Of a stretch of DNA of 64,000 nucleotides, positions 19,932 to 27,453 are shown piece after piece. Within the stretch, counting starts at the first letter, position 1. Every line of letters begins with the position of its first letter. A program made the position numbers and the translations under genes. The notes beneath the pieces were generated by a model. That model searched no databases. It worked only from the letters and a program-made list of their open reading frames with translations, and was not told the origin of the DNA. Source of the stretch: Pseudomonas sp. 102515 (GTDB taxonomy: Bacteria > Pseudomonadota > Gammaproteobacteria > Pseudomonadales > Pseudomonadaceae); the NCBI RefSeq assembly GCF_031085165.1, contig NZ_JAVHTY010000001.1:744001-808000 (forward strand), given 5' to 3'.

Positions 19932-21602
19932 ATGCCTCTAGAACTCGCCTTCGCCGAAGCCACCGCGACCGGTCCACGCAAGGAAAACCAGGACGCCTTG
20001 CGCAGTGTCCAGCCCAGCGCGGCGCTGGCGGCGACCAAGGGGCATCTGTTCGCCCTCGCCGATGGCGTCAGCGGCTGTCCGGACGGTGGCCTGGCCGCCC
20101 GCGCCACCCTCCAGGCCCTGGCCCAGGATTACTATTCCACCCCGGAGACCTGGCCGGTGGCCCAGGCGCTGGAGCGACTGCTGCTGGCGCAGAATCGCTG
20201 GCTACAGGCCGCGGGTAATGGCCAGCCACTGCTGACCACCCTCACCGCCCTGGTGATCCGTGGACGGCGCTATACCCTGGCCCACGTCGGCGACTGCCGC
20301 GCCTACCGCTGGCACGGCGACCGGCTGACCTGTCTCACCGTTGACCACGTCTGGCAGCAGGCCGGCATGCAGCATGTCCTGACCCGCGCCCTGGGGCTGG
20401 AGAATCACCTGGTGGTGGACTTTCGCGAAGGCGAGTTGGAAGCCGGCGAAACCCTGCTCCTGGTGAGCGATGGCGTCTGGGCCGCGCTGGGCGAAGACAG
20501 CATGAGGCGCATCCTGGTCGATGGCGTCATGGAGCTGGACGCCACTGCCCAGGCCCTGGTGGCCGGTGCCCTGCATGCCGGTGGCCAGGACAACGCCAGC
20601 GCCCTGCTGGTACGGGTCGACCGCCTGCCCGACGTGTCCCTGGCCGATACCCTGGCCAGCGCCGATACCTGGCCGCCATTGCCGGCCCTCAAGCCCGGGC
20701 AGCACTTCGAAGGCTGGACGGTGGTGGAGCGCCTGGCCGAGTCGCGGCAATCGCTGCTCTACCGGGTCAAGGACGAGGGTGGCCGTCCCTGGCTGCTCAA
20801 GACCCTGCCCGCAGCGCTGCAATTCGACACCCTGGCCGGCCATGCCCTGCTCATGGAGGAGTGGTTCCTGCGCCGGGTCGCCGGGCGCGCCTTCGTCGAG
20901 GTCCATCCGTTGCCGCGGCGGGCGCATCTCTACTTCGTGCAACGGGAATATGCCGGCCGCACCCTGGCGCAGCAGCTACGCGGCGAAGGCCCCCTGGCCC
21001 TTGCCGACTGGCTGGACGTCGCCTCCCGCCTGCTGCGGGCCCTCGGCCAGCTGCACCGACGCAACATCCTTCACCGCGACATCAAGCCGGACAACCTGCA
21101 TCGCGGCCAGGATGGCGAACTGCGCCTGCTGGACTTCGGGCTGGCCTACTGTCCGCAGCTGTCCGAGGATCTGCATGACAGCCCGGGCACACCCAGCTAC
21201 CGGGCGCCGGAGTCCTTCGAGGGCGCCGAGCCGAGCCCGGCCCAGGATCTCTATGCGGCCGGGGTGACCCTCTATCAGCTGCTCACCGGCGGCTATCCCT
21301 ACGGCGAGGTCGAGCCCTTCCAGCGGCCACGTTTCGGCGCGCCCGCCAGTGCCCTGCGCCGACGTCCGGATGTACCGGCCTGGCTCGACGACTGGCTGCA
21401 GCGCGCCGTGGCGGTGAACCCCGTCGAGCGCTTCGAAACCGCCGAAGAAGCCCTGCTGCTACTGGAGCAGGGCGAGCGCCAACCCCTGGCCCGCCCGCTG
21501 CCGCTGTTGCAGCGCGATCCCCTGCGCACCTGGCAAATCGTGGCGGCCCTGTCCCTCGCCTGCAACCTGGTGATCATCCTATTCTGGCTCTATCGGCACT
21601 AG
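19932..21602 (+). CDS. bifunctional PP2C phosphatase / Ser-Thr protein kinase with C-terminal membrane anchor
   Basis: Residues about 1-235 form a PP2C phosphatase with its metal and active-site motifs: ENQDAL, LADGVSG, VGDCRAY, LLVSDGVW and GGQDNAS. Residues about 260-510 form a Hanks-type kinase. The lysine is in PWLLKTLP, the catalytic loop is HRDIKPDN and the Mg motif is DFG; the glycine-rich loop is degenerate (LAESRQSLLYRV). A single transmembrane helix at about 535-553 ends the 556-residue protein, so both domains should face the cytoplasm. ATG 19932 gives the PP2C N-terminus. A homologous fusion adjoins nitrate-assimilation genes in P. aeruginosa (PA1782, from memory), and here nasR follows 95 bases downstream. 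Its substrate is unknown. Confidence 0.9.
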   Translation: MPLELAFAEATATGPRKENQDALRSVQPSAALAATKGHLFALADGVSGCPDGGLAARATLQALAQDYYSTPETWPVAQALERLLLAQNRWLQAAGNGQPLLTTLTALVIRGRRYTLAHVGDCRAYRWHGDRLTCLTVDHVWQQAGMQHVLTRALGLENHLVVDFREGELEAGETLLLVSDGVWAALGEDSMRRILVDGVMELDATAQALVAGALHAGGQDNASALLVRVDRLPDVSLADTLASADTWPPLPALKPGQHFEGWTVVERLAESRQSLLYRVKDEGGRPWLLKTLPAALQFDTLAGHALLMEEWFLRRVAGRAFVEVHPLPRRAHLYFVQREYAGRTLAQQLRGEGPLALADWLDVASRLLRALGQLHRRNILHRDIKPDNLHRGQDGELRLLDFGLAYCPQLSEDLHDSPGTPSYRAPESFEGAEPSPAQDLYAAGVTLYQLLTGGYPYGEVEPFQRPRFGAPASALRRRPDVPAWLDDWLQRAVAVNPVERFETAEEALLLLEQGERQPLARPLPLLQRDPLRTWQIVAALSLACNLVIILFWLYRH

Positions 21603-21697
21603 ACAGCGCTCATGAGAATGTGAACAGACATTGAGGTGGAAGGGGTCTGGAGCAGCTTTTGCAGGCCAAAGGCCAGCACCCTGTTCGAGCCCTCTTC

Positions 21698-22942
21698 ATG
21701 TCCGATCACCAGATGCCTTCGGCCCTGCATTTCATGCTGGCAGCCCGACGCTGCGAATTGCAGCAACTGGAAGGCCTCGCCCTGACCTGCGAATTGGTCG
21801 AGGGGGCCAGCGCCCTGGTGCATGACCTGCAGCGCGAGCGCGGTTTCAGCAATATCCTGCTAGGCACCGGCAACGACCGTTATCGCACCGCTCTGGAGCA
21901 GCACTCCACCATCGCCCGCGGCAGCGAGGCCCACCTGCGTGACTGGCTCGAGCAGCTCGACGCCAGCGTGGCCCAGGATCGCCCGCGCCTGCTCAACCGT
22001 ATCGCCTGCGTCCTGCATCTGCTCGATGGCCTGCCCGGCCTGAGGCGCGGCATCCTCGACCGGCGCCTGGGGATGGAAGAGGCCACCGCGGCCTTCTCGC
22101 ACCTGATCGGCGGCTTGCTGGCGGTCATCTTCGAGGCGGCCGACACGGCGAGCGACCCCGGTCTCAGTCGGGCCCTGGTAGCGCTGTTCAACTTCATGCA
22201 GGGCAAGGAACTGGCGGGCCAGGCCCGGGCGACCGGGGTGGTCGGCTTCGCCCAAGGCCATTTCGACGCCGTTCTGCTGGCCCGTCTCGACGACCTGGAC
22301 AGTGGCCAGGCCCGTTGCTTCGCCGGCTTCCTCGACCATGCCGATCCCCAGGCCCTGGTCCTCTGGCACGGGGTGCAGGATTGCGCCTCGCGGCAGCAGA
22401 TCGAACGGCTACGCGGCGTCGCCGAGCGCACCTCGGCGAGTGCCCGGGTGGAGCCGGCGCTGGCCGAACTCTGGTTCGAACTCAATACCCGCCGCCTGGA
22501 CGCCATGCAGGCCGTCGCCCAGCATCTGGTACTGGAACTCCGCGCGCGCTGTGCGAAGAGCATCGCCCAGGCCCAAGCGGACCTGGACAGCCATCGCAAG
22601 TTGTCCCGCCGGCTGGCTGAGCTCGATCGCGAGCCGAGCACGCCGTTGCTGTTCAGCCTGACCGCCAATCCCCTGGGTGAAGCCCGGCCAGGCGAAGGTC
22701 AGCCCGGCATCCTCGAGTTGCTGCACGAGCAGACCCGCCGCCTGCACGAGGTGGAGGCGGAACTCCAGGAAACCCGTCGCTCCCTGGTCGAACGCAAGCT
22801 GCTTGAGCGAGCCAAGCAGCACCTCATGCAGCAGCTGCAGCTGCCGGAGGCGGATGCGCACCAGCACCTGCAGCAACTGGCGATGCGCAGTGGTCGACCG
22901 CTGCCGGAGGTGGTCCGGCAGCTGCTCGGCCAGGAGCTCTAG
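21698..22942 (+). CDS. nasR: NIT-ANTAR nitrate-responsive transcription antiterminator (NasR type)
   Basis: A 414-residue regulator. Residues about 25-270 form a NIT nitrate/nitrite-sensing domain, with the typical VHDLQRERGFSNILLG and FNFMQGKELAGQARATG. Residues about 355-410 form an ANTAR RNA-binding domain (LVERKLLERAKQHLMQQL, then AHQHLQQLAMRSGRPLPEVV). Klebsiella NasR has this architecture and, on binding nitrate, stabilises a two-hairpin leader RNA to prevent termination. ATG 21698 was chosen over a TTG at 21659. The likely targets are the leaders of nrtA (23136-23191) and cobA (26534-26609). It differs from the NasS/NasT system of many pseudomonads because sensor and ANTAR are in one chain. 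Confidence 0.92.
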   Translation: MSDHQMPSALHFMLAARRCELQQLEGLALTCELVEGASALVHDLQRERGFSNILLGTGNDRYRTALEQHSTIARGSEAHLRDWLEQLDASVAQDRPRLLNRIACVLHLLDGLPGLRRGILDRRLGMEEATAAFSHLIGGLLAVIFEAADTASDPGLSRALVALFNFMQGKELAGQARATGVVGFAQGHFDAVLLARLDDLDSGQARCFAGFLDHADPQALVLWHGVQDCASRQQIERLRGVAERTSASARVEPALAELWFELNTRRLDAMQAVAQHLVLELRARCAKSIAQAQADLDSHRKLSRRLAELDREPSTPLLFSLTANPLGEARPGEGQPGILELLHEQTRRLHEVEAELQETRRSLVERKLLERAKQHLMQQLQLPEADAHQHLQQLAMRSGRPLPEVVRQLLGQEL

Positions 22943-23135
22943 TCAGCAGTCTTCATCATTCAGCACTGGTCATCGTTCAGCACTATCCATGCGTCGCCAG
23001 GGCGCACCCTGGGCGACAACGCCCCGTGACTGTGCGCCCGAGACCCGCAAAAGGCGTAGATCGCCCACAATCGCGGGCTTGGCACAGTCCCTGCAGAAGT
23101 CCTGTCGAGCGCCTGGCGCTCCCACAGCAATCCCC

Positions 23136-23191
23136 GGACGAAGGTGTCCACGCTCGCAGCCAAAGCCTGCCGAGAGTGGACGCCTTTTTTT
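23136..23191 (+). promoter_or_regulatory. nrtA leader: candidate ANTAR hairpin overlapping an intrinsic terminator
   Basis: GGAC-GAAGGT-GTCC (23136-23149) is a hairpin with a six-base loop. Its right half is also the left arm of a terminator. GGTGTCCAC (23143-23151) pairs with GTGGACGCC (23176-23184) through one G-U pair, and the stem continues inward with CTCG/CGAG. Seven T follow (23185-23191). The two folds exclude each other, as in ANTAR-controlled leaders. Loop position 1 is G rather than A. The first hairpin expected upstream is not canonical: the best candidate, 23107-23121, has a three-base loop. The rest of the 22943-23216 gap shows nothing I recognise. Confidence 0.6.
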
Positions 23192-23216
23192 GTGCCCGAG
23201 AAATAAGGATAGGACG

Positions 23217-24542
23217 ATGGACGACAGCTCCCGTAACGATGACCAGGCCGGTCGCGGACTCCCCCGCCGCAGTTTCCTCAAGCAGTCGCTGGGCGTACTG
23301 GGCGCTGGTGCCGCGCTCACGCTGCTGCCGCCTGGCCTGAGGTCCGCCGCCTGGGCAGCCGGCAGCGATGCCGTGGAGACGCCCAAGGCCAAGCTTGGCT
23401 TCATCGCCCTCACCGATGCCGCGCCGTTGTTCGTCGCCGATGAGCTGGGGCTGTTCGCCAAGTACGGCATGACCGAGGTGGAGGTGCTCAAGCAATCCTC
23501 CTGGGGCACCACCCGCGACAACCTGGTGCTGGGCTCGGCCGCCAATGGCATCGACGGCGCGCACATCCTCACCCCCATGGTCTATCAGCTGGCCGCCGGC
23601 AAGATCACCCCCAACGGCCAGCCATTGCCCATGGCGCTGCTGGCACGGCTGAACGTCGACGGCCAGGGGATCTCCCTGTCCAACGACTACAAGGAACAGA
23701 AGATCGGCCTCGACGCCAGCGGCTTCAAGAGCGCCCTGGCCGCGCGCCAGGCCAGCGGCAAGAAGACCTCGGCCGCCATGACCTTTCCCGGCGGGACCCA
23801 CGATCTCTGGATTCGCTACTGGATGGCGGCCAACGGCATCGATCCGAACAAGGACATCACCACCATGGTGGTCCCACCGGCGCAGATGGTGGCCAACATG
23901 AAGGTGGGCAACATGGACACCTTCTGCGTCGGCGAGCCCTGGAACGCCCAGCTGATCAAGCAGAACATCGGCTACAGCGCCCTGACCACCGGCGAACTCT
24001 GGGCCAACCACCCGGAGAAGGCCCTGGCCCTGCGCGGCGACTACGTCCAGGCCAACCCCAAGGCTACCGTGGCGCTGCTCAAGGCGGTGCTGGAGGCCCA
24101 GCAATACTGCGACGTGGCGGCGAACAAGGCGAAGGTCGCCGAGATCTGCGCCAAGCGTCGCTGGATCGGCGCGCCCGCCGAGGACGTGGTCGGCCGCCTG
24201 CAGGGCACCTTCGACTACGGCACCGGCCGGGTGGTACAGAACAGTCCGCACCTGATGAAGTTCTGGAGCGAGCATGCCTCCTTCCCCTACCAGAGCCACG
24301 ACCTCTGGTTCATCACCGAGAACCAGCGCTGGGGCTATCTGCCCGGCGACCTGGATGCCCAGGGCCTGATCGCCCAGGTCAACCGCTCCGATCTCTGGCG
24401 TGAAGCGGCAGCGGCCATCGGCGTTCCGGCCGGCGACATCCCCGCTGGAAACTCCCGCGGCAAGGAAACCTTCTTCGACGGCAAGGTGTTCGATCCCGCC
24501 GACCCCAAGGCCTATCTCGCCAGCCTGACGCTCAAGGCCTGA
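23217..24542 (+). CDS. nrtA: nitrate ABC transporter substrate-binding protein (NrtA/NasF type)
   Basis: A 441-residue CmpA/NrtA-family binding protein that captures nitrate (possibly nitrite or cyanate) in the periplasm. The N-terminus has a twin-arginine signal, PRRSFLKQSLGVLGAGAAL at about residues 16-34, followed by a predicted cleavage after AAWAA. Family motifs are FIALTDAAPLFVADELGLF, MTFPGGTHDLWIRYWMA and DTFCVGEPWNAQLI. ATG 23217 follows AAGGATAGG. The long open frame upstream, antisense to nothing and crossing the leader, is rejected. It is the first gene of nrtA-nrtB-nrtD, preceded by an antiterminator-type leader. Confidence 0.92.
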   Translation: MDDSSRNDDQAGRGLPRRSFLKQSLGVLGAGAALTLLPPGLRSAAWAAGSDAVETPKAKLGFIALTDAAPLFVADELGLFAKYGMTEVEVLKQSSWGTTRDNLVLGSAANGIDGAHILTPMVYQLAAGKITPNGQPLPMALLARLNVDGQGISLSNDYKEQKIGLDASGFKSALAARQASGKKTSAAMTFPGGTHDLWIRYWMAANGIDPNKDITTMVVPPAQMVANMKVGNMDTFCVGEPWNAQLIKQNIGYSALTTGELWANHPEKALALRGDYVQANPKATVALLKAVLEAQQYCDVAANKAKVAEICAKRRWIGAPAEDVVGRLQGTFDYGTGRVVQNSPHLMKFWSEHASFPYQSHDLWFITENQRWGYLPGDLDAQGLIAQVNRSDLWREAAAAIGVPAGDIPAGNSRGKETFFDGKVFDPADPKAYLASLTLKA

Positions 24543-24570
24543 CGTCCCCATCCCCCTAGGAGTGCCGCCC

Positions 24571-25416
24571 ATGACCGCCCACACCCGGCCGCCCAAGGCC
24601 CTCGCGATCTTTCGCCCGCAAACCCGTATGCGTCGCTTCGGCCAGCAGGTACTGCGCAACGGCCTGCCCCCGCTGGTGGTGGGCGCCCTGCTGCTGATCG
24701 TCTGGCAACTGCTGTGCAGTCGCCCCGGCGCGGCCCTGCCACCTCCGAGCCAGGTGGTCAGCGACACCTGGGAACTGATCACCCAACCCTTCTACGACAA
24801 CGGCGGCAACGACGTGGGCATGGCCTGGCAATTGCTGGCCAGCCTCGAGCGCGTCGCCTACGGCTACCTGCTGGCCGCCGTGGTGGGCATCGCCCTGGGC
24901 GTGCTGGTCGGCCAGTCGGCCTGGGCCATGCGCGGTCTCGACCCGTTGTTCCAGATCCTACGTACCGTGCCGCCGCTGGCCTGGCTGCCGCTGTCCCTGG
25001 CCGGCTTCAAGGACAGCCACCCCTCGGCGCTGTTCGTCATCTTCATCACCGCCATCTGGCCGATCATCATCAATACCTCGGTGGGCATCCGTAACATCCC
25101 CGAGGACTACCGCAACGTGGCGCGGGTGCTGCGCCTGAACGGCTGGGAATACTTCCAGAAGATCATGCTACCAGCGGCGGCGCCCTACATCTTCTCCGGC
25201 CTGCGCATCGGCGTCGGTCTGTCGTGGCTGGCCATCATCGCCGCCGAGATGCTGATCGGCGGCGTGGGCATCGGCTTCTTCATCTGGGATGCCTGGAACG
25301 CCTCGCGCATCAGCGACATCATCCTGGCGCTGGTCTACGTCGGCGTCATCGGCTTCCTGCTCGACCGGCTGGTGGCCCTCATCGGCCGGCTGGTCACCCG
25401 CGGCACCGCGAATTAG
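24571..25416 (+). CDS. nrtB: nitrate ABC transporter permease
   Basis: A 281-residue inner-membrane permease with about six hydrophobic segments. The binding-protein-dependent transport (EAA) loop is at about residues 175-205 (NVARVLRLNGWEYFQKIMLP). GLSWLAIIAAEMLIGGVGIGF is typical of NrtB/SsuC-family permeases. ATG 24571 has AGGAG at 24558-24562; a GTG at 24562 lies inside that site and is rejected. Its stop codon (TAG, 25414-25416) touches the left end of a fold-back repeat that separates it from the ATPase gene. Confidence 0.9.
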   Translation: MTAHTRPPKALAIFRPQTRMRRFGQQVLRNGLPPLVVGALLLIVWQLLCSRPGAALPPPSQVVSDTWELITQPFYDNGGNDVGMAWQLLASLERVAYGYLLAAVVGIALGVLVGQSAWAMRGLDPLFQILRTVPPLAWLPLSLAGFKDSHPSALFVIFITAIWPIIINTSVGIRNIPEDYRNVARVLRLNGWEYFQKIMLPAAAPYIFSGLRIGVGLSWLAIIAAEMLIGGVGIGFFIWDAWNASRISDIILALVYVGVIGFLLDRLVALIGRLVTRGTAN

Positions 25417-25592
25417 TGCGGTGTTTCAGAAGTTATCTACACAATTTTGGCGGCGCTTTTTGCCCGCAGCGGCGGACCGCCCCGGGCGGCGTTGCCACTC
25501 CTCGCCATAGCCCTGCTATGACTCGTCGCGGCGCCTAGCCCGGAGACAAAAATCACTCGCCAATTCTTGCGCGAACTTCTGAAGCCCCACAC
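25416..25592. repeat. fold-back (palindromic) intergenic repeat between nrtB and nrtD
   Basis: The ends are inverted copies: GTGCGGTGTTTCAGAAGTT (25416-25434) against the reverse complement of AACTTCTGAAGCCCCACAC (25574-25592), 16 of 19 matching. The interior is also imperfectly symmetric (GGCGGCGCTTTTTGCCCG against a reverse copy near 25533-25560) around the centre CATAG-CCCTG-CTATG. The whole 177 bases could fold back as one long cruciform or hairpin. There is no coding capacity. It looks like a non-autonomous or REP/MITE-class element that landed inside the transporter operon. Confidence 0.55.
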
Positions 25593-25607
25593 TAGAGGAT
25601 TCCCACC

Positions 25608-26408
25608 ATGGCCCAGCCCTACCTGAGCATCGAGCACGTCGACAAGAACTTCACCCGCAACGGCATGACCTCCGCGATACTGCGCGACGTCAACCTCAAG
25701 ATCGAACGCGGCGAGTACCTTTCCATCATTGGCCACTCCGGTTGCGGCAAGTCGACGGTACTCAACATCGTCGCCGGCCTGATAGAACCCAGCTCCGGGT
25801 CGATCCTGCTGGAGAACCGCGAGGTCCGCGGTCCCGGCCCGGAGCGGAGCCTGGTATTCCAGAACCATTCGCTGCTGCCCTGGCTGACGGTCTACGAGAA
25901 CGTCGCCCTGGCGGTGGACAAGGTGTTCAAGGGCACCAAGAGCAAGGCCGAGCGCCACGCCTGGACGCTGCACAACCTGGAAATGGTCAACATGAGCCAT
26001 GCCCTGCACAAAAGGCCCAGCGAAATCTCCGGCGGCATGAAGCAGCGTGTCGGTATCGCCCGCGCCTTGGCCATGGAGCCCAAGGTGCTCCTGCTGGACG
26101 AGCCCTTCGGCGCCCTGGACGCCCTGACCCGGGCGCACCTGCAGGACGAGGTGATGCGCATCCAGAGCGAACTGCGCAACACGGTGATGATGATCACCCA
26201 CGACGTGGACGAGGCGGTGCTGCTGTCGGATCGCATCGTGATGATGACCAACGGGCCAGCGGCCACCATCGGCGAGATCCTCACCATCGACCTGCCGCGG
26301 CCCCGCGATCGCCTCACCCTGGTGGACGACCCGCGCTACAACGGCTATCGCCACGCGGTGCTGAGCTTTCTCTATGAAAAGCACAGCCATCCCGGTGCGG
26401 TGGCCTGA
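25608..26408 (+). CDS. nrtD: nitrate ABC transporter ATP-binding protein
   Basis: A 266-residue ABC ATPase energising nitrate uptake through NrtB. Walker A is GHSGCGKST (about residues 43-51), the signature is ISGGMKQRVGIARAL and Walker B is VLLLDEPFGALD. THDVDEAVLLSDRIVMM follows, as usual. There is no NrtA-like C-terminal extension, so it corresponds to NrtD rather than NrtC. AGAGG at about 25594-25598 precedes the ATG. It is separated from nrtB by the fold-back repeat yet should still be cotranscribed. A strong hairpin follows the stop. Confidence 0.9.
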   Translation: MAQPYLSIEHVDKNFTRNGMTSAILRDVNLKIERGEYLSIIGHSGCGKSTVLNIVAGLIEPSSGSILLENREVRGPGPERSLVFQNHSLLPWLTVYENVALAVDKVFKGTKSKAERHAWTLHNLEMVNMSHALHKRPSEISGGMKQRVGIARALAMEPKVLLLDEPFGALDALTRAHLQDEVMRIQSELRNTVMMITHDVDEAVLLSDRIVMMTNGPAATIGEILTIDLPRPRDRLTLVDDPRYNGYRHAVLSFLYEKHSHPGAVA

Positions 26409-26412
26409 TCGC

Positions 26413-26447
26413 GCCCTCTTTCGAGGCACGTTGCTTCGAAAGAGGGC
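26413..26447 (+). terminator. terminator of nrtABD
   Basis: GCCCTCTTTCGA (26413-26424) and TCGAAAGAGGGC (26436-26447) form a perfect 12-base-pair stem with an 11-base loop, five bases after the nrtD stop. The tail AACCTTTC is weakly T-rich. The stem strongly suggests the transport operon ends here and that cobA is a separate unit. Confidence 0.65.
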
Positions 26448-26533
26448 AACCTTTCACGGGTCGTCGCCCGGATCACCGCAGAATGCCGGCAGGCCGCAGC
26501 TGGCATGAAGCATGCAGGTTTCTCGATATCAAC

Positions 26534-26609
26534 GGTCTTTCTTCAACGGCGAGGAAAGACCCTCCGGACAAAGGCGTCCCAGCTGCTTGCAGCGGGACGC
26601 CTTTTTTTT
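26534..26609 (+). promoter_or_regulatory. cobA leader: two-hexaloop ANTAR antiterminator element with overlapping terminator
   Basis: Hairpin P1 (26534-26561) is GGTCTTTCTTC-AACGGC-GAGGAAAGACC, an 11-pair stem with one U-G and loop AACGGC. Four bases later hairpin P2 (26566-26579) is GGAC-AAAGGC-GTCC. Both six-base loops have A at position 1 and G at position 4, the hallmark of RNA targets of ANTAR proteins. The right half of P2 is the left arm of a terminator: GGCGTCCC (26573-26580) pairs with GGGACGCC (26594-26601), an inner GCTG-CTTG-CAGC continues the stem, and eight T follow (26602-26609). P2 and the terminator cannot coexist, so a protein stabilising P1-P2 would permit readthrough into cobA. 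Confidence 0.82.
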
Positions 26610-26646
26610 GCGTTACAGTCGCCACCTGACTAAGAGAGGTCACTAC

Positions 26647-27393
26647 ATGAGCGGGAAAGTCTGGTTGATCGGCGCCGGCCCGGGCGATCCCGAGTTGCTG
26701 ACCCTCAAGGCGGTGCGCGCCCTCGGCGAGGCCGAGGTGGTGATGATCGATGACCTGGTCAATCCGGAGGTGCTCGAACACTGCCCGGCCGCCCGGGTGA
26801 TCCGCGTCGGCAAGCGCGGCGGCTGCCGCTCCACGCCCCAGGCCTTCATCCACCGACTGATGCTGCGCTATGCTCGCCAGGGCCGCTGCGTGGCCCGGCT
26901 CAAGGGCGGCGATCCCTGCATCTTCGGTCGTGCCGGCGAGGAAGCCGAATGGCTGGCCGCCCGTGGCGTCGCCAGCGAGATCGTCAACGGCATCACCGCC
27001 GGCCTGGCCGGCGCCACCGCCTGCGGCATCTCCCTGACCCTGAGAGGCGTGGCCCGTGGCGTGACCCTGGTCACCGCTCACACCCAGGACGACAGCGCAC
27101 CCAATTGGCCGGCCCTGGCGGCTACCGGCACCACCCTGGTGGTCTACATGGGCGTGGCCCGCCTGGCCGAGATCCAGCAGGGCCTTTTGGAGGGTGGTCT
27201 GGCACTGACCACCCCTGTGGCCATGATCGAGAACGCCTCCCTTCCCGACCAGCGCGAGTGTCGCTCGACCCTGCAGGACCTGCAGGTGGACGCCGCCCTC
27301 TTCCAGCTGCGCAGTCCGGCGATCCTGGTGATCGGCGAGGTGGTCGGCCAGGCCGCCCTGCAACAGGCCCTGAGCTTCGCCGCCCAGGCCTGA
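26647..27393 (+). CDS. cobA: uroporphyrinogen-III C-methyltransferase
   Basis: A 248-residue SAM-dependent methyltransferase that makes precorrin-2 from uroporphyrinogen III, the first step to siroheme (needed by assimilatory nitrite reductase) and to cobalamin. Family signatures are VWLIGAGPGDPELLTLKA (about residues 5-22), LKGGDPCIFGRAGEEAEWL and GITAGLAGATACGISLTLRG. It is the stand-alone SUMT domain, without the CysG dehydrogenase/chelatase half. The start is ATG 26647 after AGAGAGG at 26632-26639. The leader carries the ANTAR element, so expression probably depends on nitrate through NasR. Confidence 0.93.
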   Translation: MSGKVWLIGAGPGDPELLTLKAVRALGEAEVVMIDDLVNPEVLEHCPAARVIRVGKRGGCRSTPQAFIHRLMLRYARQGRCVARLKGGDPCIFGRAGEEAEWLAARGVASEIVNGITAGLAGATACGISLTLRGVARGVTLVTAHTQDDSAPNWPALAATGTTLVVYMGVARLAEIQQGLLEGGLALTTPVAMIENASLPDQRECRSTLQDLQVDAALFQLRSPAILVIGEVVGQAALQQALSFAAQA

Positions 27394-27453
27394 GCGGCGA
27401 ACTCCGGCGCCCAGCCGCCGTTCCTATGGGTATTCCCCAGCAGAGCGGCGCCC

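Noticed and set aside
21603-21697. Possible ANTAR leader in front of nasR itself
   Set aside because: Only a small GGCC-AAA-GGCC hairpin is present, with no terminator or hexaloop pair.
23107-23121. GAGCGC-CTG-GCGCTC as first ANTAR hairpin of the nrtA leader
   Set aside because: Its loop has three bases, and no re-pairing gives a six-base loop with A1 and G4, so it is not called a canonical P1.
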